Shown: positions 13,701 to 22,700 of the stretch, in pieces | Position numbering within the stretch: position 1 is the first letter of the stretch | Layout: each line of letters starts with the position of its first letter | NCBI GenBank assembly: GCA_963978905.1 | Contig: OZ022259.1 | Span: 8,246,001-8,310,000 of the forward strand | Source of the DNA: Trichostrongylus colubriformis | Lineage: Eukaryota > Nematoda > Chromadorea > Rhabditida > Trichostrongylidae | Direction of reading: 5' to 3' | DNA length: 64,000 nucleotides | The notes under the pieces: model-generated | Database searches by the model: none | What the model saw: the letters and a program-made list of their open reading frames with translations, nothing else | Told to the model about the DNA's origin: nothing | Program-made: the position numbers and the translations under genes

Positions 13701-16700
13701 AAGGATATCACAGTGAGGCGCGGTGGTAGTGTGGTGCCACCCCCGAACAGCACGATCCGGGAATGATCCTTCCGAAGCCCAACCAACCTCGCAACCCCAC
13801 TCGGTAAACTGTTACCAGATATCTAGAAGGGTAAATACACTAAGTATCGCAGGAGCTCCATCAATGTTACGTAGACCATACTGCACTTAAATGCTATAAT
13901 GGTGACGGAAAGTAGATATTGTGTGTGGTGCACTCCCATAGCTTTTTACAGACAAGGGAAAGAATAGGTCAGCTTCGGCATTTCCAGTGAGCTGCACATA
14001 GCTACATGTGCCTTGAGACGCTGATCTCAAATCTTTTCTCCAAATTTGCGCAACGACTCTGCGAAGATATTAGGTTGTCCGAAAAGTAATGAGACAAATG
14101 TCGTAGTGCAGTGATTCGTCGGTAACTTTATTACAAATCAATATCATTTACTATAATATTCGCCATTGTGTTCCTTCACATACTGCCATCTTTGCGGCAG
14201 AGCTCTGATTCCATTAGCAAATAACTCCGAAGGCTTCGACTTCAAGAAGTTGTTGACAGCTAATTCGACGTCCTCCCTCCGTCCTCCCGATTGGTGAATT
14301 TTTTTCCAGCAAAAGAGGATTGAAGAGAACGAAATATGTGGAAGTCTGATGGAGCGAGATCTGGTGAGTACGGTGGATGGGGTACAAGTTCGATCTCCAG
14401 CTCTCTCAGCTTACTCTGAGTCCTTTTCGACGTGTGTGGCCTGGCGTTATCCATGAGGAGTAGGATTTTGCCTCTCCCACGACGGCGACTACGCAGAATT
14501 TCAGCTACTCTTTCCAGCTGAGTACAGAATCTTTCAGAGTCGACCATAGAACCAGTTGGAACCAGTTCCCAAAACACCGGGCCTTTAATATCCCACCAGA
14601 ATGAGAGCAACTCCTTCTTGTTGATCGGGGTGTTTCGGCTGCGGTTTCGGCAATTCATCGAAGTCGACCCAATGTTTTCGGCGCACCGTGCTATCGTAGA
14701 CACAATACTTCTCATCCATGGTAACGATGGAGTCGATCCAGGAAAGCGTGCGATGACGGCTGAGCAGAGAAGTGCACACTTCAACACGCTTCTTCTTGTC
14801 GTGAGGGCTGAGAGCGTGCGGAAGAACCCGAAGCAACTTTGCCACTTTACCTGACGCACGAAGAACATCGTGTACCGTGGATTTGGGAGCACCCGAGGAG
14901 GTGGCAAGCTCGCGCACTGTAACGTTAGGTCGTTCCTCACAGATGGCAAGTATGAGCTGCTTCTTTCGCGTCAGTGGACGTCCTGAACGACTACAGTCTT
15001 CGAGACATTTCCCTCCTTTGTCAAACTTGCCGTACCATCTGAAGCACGTCGCTCGAGAAGGTGCTCGATCCTTCATTTCTTCCAGCAAAAGCCGATGGGC
15101 CTCATCCGCGGATTTACCTGAACGATAGAGTAGAAGAAGAGCTGCCCGATTCAGCTTTTTTTTCTCATCCATCTTTAGCACGTTTGTGAAAGATGAAAAC
15201 AGTATGGACCATATGCCCTTGGTGGCATATATGTACTGGACTTGAAACATTAAATTCCAGAATTTTGTCCTCTCACGACTTCGACGTCCAAAAATACTTA
15301 ATGTTGAATCTCACCGCTGCATTTGTCTCATTACTTTTCGGACAACCTAATAATAGATAAAAACACATTCGTTCACACTTGCACTTGAAACATTACGAAC
15401 AACAACATTACCACCCCTTACAACAACAAGTGTGGACAGTCCGATGTCTGTTGAGAGAGGAAACGGATTAGGCGTCGTTTACCTTCCGACGCTCCCTATC
15501 AAATATTATCAACGGTTATCAAAGCGGATCACCCACCAATAATGTCCCTGTTCCATACCGAATAATACCTACGAGAATCAAGGCTCCAGGGTCAACGCGA
15601 AAACCGAAACGATTTTGATGACATGTGCCTTCTAAAGCTCCTCAACGAGTCCCATCAACCGTTATGAATGTATATCGCCTAGCACTAATGTCCCCTTCCT
15701 ACCCCGTATGATACCTATGAGTGTCAACGCTCTAGGATCTACATGAAAGGTGCAACAACTTTAATGACATTCGCTCTTTATCAGCTGCTACTACTCGGTC
15801 CACCACCACTAGGGTCCCCTTACCACCCCTACAGGGTGATCCATATGGTGCCACAAAATTCAAGCATAATTTTTTTGGCCACGATTGGTTTTCTTCTTTT
15901 TTTTCTCTAAGGCTTTGTATGTTTGTACCCCTGCCAAGCCCTCCTCTATATACCCTTACATTGGGTCATTCCATAAGTAGTGTCGTTTTTTTTCAAGCAA
16001 AAATTTTTGCCATATATCACAAGTATTTGCAGCATATCATATAGCATTCGAAAGGAAATTTCCCGCTTTTTAAAATGACGTGTTTAGTTTTCGAGTATGT
16101 TGGAATGGCGCCGACATTTAGGCTAGCGACTATGTAGGTCCAGCTGACGAAAATTGACCAAACCAGCAATCAATTGAAACTCTACATTTCACTTTAGGAA
16201 AATCAACCAGTCATGTGTCGCGTACTTAGTCCTGACCTCTTCTTCAATTTCCAATATTTAGTTGATCAAGAAGTCGCGTCGTTCTTTTTCTAAAATCTTT
16301 TTTTCCAAAGCACCCACACTTATTCAAAATGAAATTTTTTCCTTCAATCTACTTGCTTAGAGTTGTTTTATGAACCACATCGAAGAACTTTCTCTGCTCC
16401 ATCGAAAACACCTTTCTAGTCTGTTTTGGCTGCGATTCAGACAGAATTTCGATACCATGTGATAAAGGTCCAGCTGACATTTTTCACAATTTACTTTTTC
16501 CATGAGAAAGTCAAGGAATCCGGTCAGTGGTATTTCCCTGCTCCTACCCACACCCTGTTCTTGACACTTCACCACTCTTTCAACTGATTGGTTGAGAAAT
16601 TTCTTGCCTTGGTTCGAAGAAACTGTCTGAAATCACCGAGTTGTGGAGGAAAAATTAAATGTGGAAAAAGAACGACACGACTTCTTGATCGACTAAATAT

Positions 16701-19700
16701 TGGAAATTGTAGAAGAGGTCAGGACTAAGTACGCGACACATGACTGGTTGATTTTCCTAAGGTGAAATATAGTGTTTCAATTGATTGCCGGTTTGGCCAA
16801 TTTTTGTCGGCTTGACCTGCCTCTTCGCCAGCCTAAATGTCGGCCCCATTCTGACAAACTCAGAAACTAAACATGTCATTTTGTAGAGTAGGAAAACCTC
16901 TTTCAAATGTTATATGACATGCTGCACAAACTTGTGATTTCTTAGGAAAAAATTATGCTTGAAAAAAACGACATTACTTATGGAATGACCCAATATTTGA
17001 CCGCTCGCTGTCCTCTCTAGCATCCGTAGTGTCCCAAATTCCAAGACATGCGAAATTTGCTCGCTGAGCGAAGCCAGAAATACTCCAATGGATATCGTTC
17101 AGCTCTTGAATGTGAACCGCTCCAGTATGTATGATGCACTGAAAAGAAGCATCACAGACTGTCTTCCTTAATTCGAGCGCACCGTGTGCTATGCCGCCTC
17201 AGAGATATTTCATTCCAACTTCCTCTTTCTCTCGACTCCTCCCGGTTCTTTTAAGGTATGTTTCATTTACTTTAAAGGCACCGGGAGGGGGGCAAGGGCG
17301 GAATAACGTTTACGAAAACAATGGCGTCTGAAAATAAACATATGGGTTCGGTAGATACAATGTGTAACGAAACCAGCGTTGAAAAACGCGCCGTGAGACG
17401 GTATTTGGCCCCGGGGCGCGCTTCCGTCCGAACTGCAAGCTTCCGTGGCCGAGCCACGCTTCGTTCATTTTGAAGCTTGTCTTCGGCCTGATGTAACCTT
17501 ATTTTTGAATTATTTCCTCTTTACTGTTTTTTAGTGACATATTTTACTTGTTTACTTATAGATCTTCTTAATTGTGCATTTCTATACCTCAAAATCTCAG
17601 AAGGGTCAAATAAAGTCGGGGGGAGACGCAACTTTGCGTCGACGTCGATGCTCCTTTCCTTTACTAGGCTTAGGCTAAAATTGATGTCCCTTCCTCCCAC
17701 ATTAAAAAGCATCTGTCAAAGCATAGGTCTCATCAGCTTCAGCCTAACCCTAGGAAGGGAAAGAAGCTTTGACGTGAGTAAAAATTTTGCCTCTCCCCCC
17801 CCCGACTTTATTTGACCCGTAAGTACATCTAGAAACAATATAAGAAAGAACAAAGTGAAAACTAAAAGGAAAAAACAAATCTGTATTAGAACCATCTTCT
17901 TTTGGCACCATGCCAAGGCGTCAAATTGGCGAGTTTGTGCAATGGCGGCCACTCAAGCTCGTCCACACTACGTCTGTTCTACCGTAAGCCAAAATTACCC
18001 CTCCTGGTGTCTTTAATAGAGTTGGTATCATCTTTTACTTTATGGGTAAATAGATGGGCTGAGCTGTTGAACTTTCCTTGTGAGTTGATATGTGGAGCAA
18101 TGGCCCGCCGACTAAGAAAGAGCGATAAAAATGTATACATATATGCGACCGAAATGGGAAACCGCAAGGTTTGGTTATGAATATGACAGATCAATAACGC
18201 CTCAAATTTAATAGGATGTAGTTTTCCAAGCTGAACTACGTGCCTTCCGTTCAGCTTATGATCATGTGACAATTTATGAAAAAGGTTAGATCTGAACGCA
18301 CCTCAATAATCCCCTTCCTGTACATTCGGAAACAACCGTATTTCTTGAACTGAGCCATAGCCGCATTCAGCAATGAGATAACTCCTTCATAATTAACAAC
18401 TAGCCGATGCTGAATGGCAATAAGAAGCAGATATGAAAGTATCGTCAAACCCTTTTTTCTACCAAATTCATTACGTGTTCTTCAAGTTATCAGAGACTGT
18501 TGAAGATTTTACCAAGATTGCAGTTACAGCATCCTCTTCCACGTTAGTTGGAGCAAGTCCATCATAGCCTATTCTCCATGGGCGCTGACCGAAGAATACC
18601 TGAAAACCTTATGTTCCCCGAGAGTGACGACAATAAAAGAGATTAGCCGATTTGACCATCCATGAAAAGGAAACTAAGAGACGACCTACGGTATTGTTAA
18701 TGTTTGCCATTGGATCAGGAACTGGATAAGGTTTTGTAATCGGATTACCTGAATACAAAGGATTGCAGAAAGATCTCCATAACAAACGAAGACGACTGTC
18801 AGTAATGAGAAGCAACCACTGGTCATGAATCAATAACCTACTCTTTTTAAGCGCTAATATGTTTCTGTTGACAGCCGAGTAAAGAGATGCAGCTAGGTCA
18901 AGATGAGTTCCCGGATTCAAAGTAGCCAACGCCGTCAGGCCGTTGATAACAGCTTGCTCGAAAAGCTGCGCAAAATGCCAGCACTGCAATGAGAAATCTT
19001 AGGAAACAGTTTCTTCGAAATTTCTGTAGGTTGCTCAGAAACAGACACACCTGCTTCGCATTCCACAACTGCAGTTCAATGTTAGCCAACTGTAGCGTCG
19101 GATAGACGCCAGTTGGACCACCGAAGAAAATGGCTTGATGACGACGCATGTGATTAATCGCTTCAACAGCCATATTATGTAAGAAAGATAACTCACAAAT
19201 CTGAAAAAATTGAACTTGATAGTTAAGCTGCGAACAAGAGTACAAGCTATTTCCAGAACTTCTCCCCGACTCACTTTATAGTTAAGCAAGCCAACGACAC
19301 TGCGCCATTCGTAAATATCAGCTGTATCCCAGCTTTCCATATGGTCCTTACATTGTTCATAGGCTAGTCGATAATTCCTGCAAATACTGAGATGGCCAGC
19401 GAACGAAATGTAAGACGGAACTTTCTACAACTTATTGAAAAAGTTTCATAGAAACACCTAAAGCGCTCTGTTACGGCACATCTAACGGTGTTACGTGCAT
19501 TATGCTGCAATTACAGCTCGTGGACGTGCGATCTTGTGATCCTGAAACCGGCCATTCAGTGATCGCAAGATCACAGAATAGCGGAAAAGCAGGATCGCAG
19601 TGTCGCAACGCAAAGGAAGGCGACGCAGTGCATTATCATCTAGTATATCTCCTTGAGTGTCCTATCCCTACTATATATGAAACGCTTCGTCTGTCTGTTC

Positions 19701-22700
19701 CTCCGTCCCTTTGTCCGTCCGTCTGTCACGAAATTAGGTATTATGTGAAAATCGACTCGTTGATATGGAGACAAGTATGGTATGGGTAGGGCATGGGACA
19801 GGAACTAGAAACCACACATGAACCAAGTTAAGCTCCGCCCACGGTGGGCGGAGGGGCACTGAGTGTTCCGTTTTCAAATCCGAAAATTGTTAATTGGGTT
19901 CGAATGTGCCCCAAACGTGAGGGAAAGATGGATGAAGAAAGTGCTCTGTTCTCAAGAAAAAGAGCAATTTCGATCGACATACTGACGCACATGGTGTTCC
20001 GCGCACACTAGTGTGCGCCAGCCAACTGGCTTTCCTATATTCCCTTTGAACCCGTTGCTCTGTATCACCCACCGCGACCCAGTACGAAACGTCCTGTGGA
20101 TTTTTGCATGACGCATTATGATTGCGATCCTAGAGAACCACAGAATGGAAAGATCGCTAGAGCGATTGATAGTTTGGTAGTCGTATCTCCGAGCTATTGT
20201 ATAGCTGCAGCTTTACTTAAAGACACCAGAAGGAGGTAATTTTGGCATACGGTAGAACAGACGTAGTGTGGACGAGTTCAAGTGGCCGAAATTGCACAAA
20301 CTCCCAATTTGACGCCGTGGCATGGTGCCAAGAGAAGATGTTTCTTTAATAAATTTGCTTTTTCCTTTTACTTTTTCCTTTATTCTTTCTTACACTGTTT
20401 CTAGGTGTACTTACATGAATGCTAATGTAGTTGGGAATGGCCACTCCACTGCGCTGGGAGTCAGGTGCTACAACTAAGGTTGGACCGCGGCCCGTCTCCT
20501 ACAGCGGGCAACTCGGAATGTCAATGCGATGGTGCGAATGAGGCGCGAATACACACCGCAGCGATGCACTTTTGAATTCGGGTTTTTTCACCGATTATCG
20601 CTTCTAACCTTCTGCGTTCGTTACAAGATGCTCATTTCTTTGTATTTTTCTCTTGTTTCGGACCCCTTCCGGTTCCTTTAAGACCCACTCTACTATTGAA
20701 ACTCCCAACGTTCTTTAATGTACCACTACCAGAGAAGCTGCGTAGCTGCATCTCATTATGTGCATTCCGGGCTGACTCTAACACTCTTCTCTCATCTATC
20801 AAAATTTCAAGCTCAGCCAAGTTGATTGGAACTCTCCATCTTATAGAAACTCTTCTTGAGAATGGGAATAAAGTAGAGGGGTGAGGGCCATGAAGGATTT
20901 TCAAAGATTGAAGTTTGAAAGCTTCGGAAGTTCGCCTATGTTGTAGTTGTTGCTGTTTCAACAGATAAAGCTACAAAAGACCCGCTCTCGCCGGGGCGGC
21001 CGCGCAAAAATTCGACCAATCGACCCCCACCCAAAGTAGAGCAAGGTGAAGAAATCGGAAATGCATGCTCGAAAAGGGACGCTAGGCAGCCATCAAACTT
21101 TGCGAATTGGTGTCTTTACGATTTTGCGATGTCGCACTTTCGCACGCGACACTACGAGCTTGAGATTGTGCAATGCAGTAACCTCGCTGCGAAGCCGCGG
21201 CACCGCGAAATTGCAAAATCGCGAAGTCTGACGGCGGTCCTGCAGTCCTGGGTGTGTGCACATATGACAGCGAATCGCTTCGCGGCATTTCACTCGCGGC
21301 GCCACCAGTACGACTTGCGAATCGATTGCTCCTGGTGGCCCAGCAGAGGTGTCACTTCTGCGCTTCTACCCATGCCACACTGCCTCGCTTGAAGGCTGCC
21401 ATGCCCTGCTACCGGCACTCGCACCCGCCGCGCAGCTCGCCGTGGGCGGCCACGCGATTCACTGTCGTATCTGCGCACACCCTGCAGTCCTATGCATCTT
21501 GCATCGTACTCACATAAATCATCCAGGAATGAATGATACCTTTCTCAGATGACGATTTAGTATCGGGGGCTGCAATAAGTATTAGCCCTTATTGATAGAT
21601 ATCACTCGAATAAGAATAATAGAAGCTTTTCGGGCTTGGAAATATAAGCAACTTAGAGCAATGCCAGAAAAGAAGAGTCCGCTACTACTGTCTTGTCTGT
21701 CATGTGATGGATCGATGATACCTCCAAGGAATTAGTAAGCGGTTTGCAAAACTGTTAGAAGAGCAACAGACAGATGTGTTGAATTTTGAAGATAGCCAAC
21801 ATGGAAAATTGAAAAGAAGCTTGGTTCTATACAGGGTCCACAAAGTTTGACAACGTTAATGTGAAAAAATGGTGTTGAAGAAATATCAACTAAATAAAAA
21901 TGAGCCTTGAAGTGCATACTTAACAAATCTCACCTATAAGCCGTGTGAGTATCCTGCCTCAGCTCGGAAATGAATGCCAACTTGAACAGCTGTCGAACAA
22001 CCAGTGCCGGAGAATTGTTGGGGATAGAACGAGCACGAATCGTCTGAAGTCAAATACGCGGACAGCGGGTAAAAGTGAGCCTACAAAAAGACTAACCTTC
22101 AATTTCTGTTGATAGAATCCCTGTGCTAGTTCATGGAAGGCAGATTCCAACTTTGCTACATAACCCTGAATATCAAGCTTAACTTCTCATCATATCAGTA
22201 TAAATCAACTTTTCACGGCGGAGAGGCTGGGCAACACCTACCGTAAGGTCACCCAGCATGGGTACCACAAACAGTTGACGAGGGGTTAGATGGCATATTT
22301 GACACAGTTCATGGGCGCGTTCAGTAGCTAAAGGATCATCACCGGAAGTTGGAACGGACCTGAAAACACGCTCTATTCAAAGAAATGCTAAAAGCTCTAT
22401 GTCACTAAATCCTGATAACCTTCTGTTTTTGCATTGGAACCAAACCGCTTCCAGCTTTGCAATGAGAAATCTAACAGAATTGAGTACTTATGTCAACGAT
22501 GCTCGATGCTGATTGCTCGCATAGTCTGGATGTGGACAAAAAAACTTGCCCAAAGCCTTCCAGCTCTTACTCCTACGTCCGACAATGAATCAACCTGTTG
22601 ATAAAAATGGTATCAATCCCTTCAAATGTCCAGGAATCTTCAGGGACGAGGTAGAGAAAGAAGGAGAATGTGAGAATAGGCAAATGCGACAACTGCTGAA

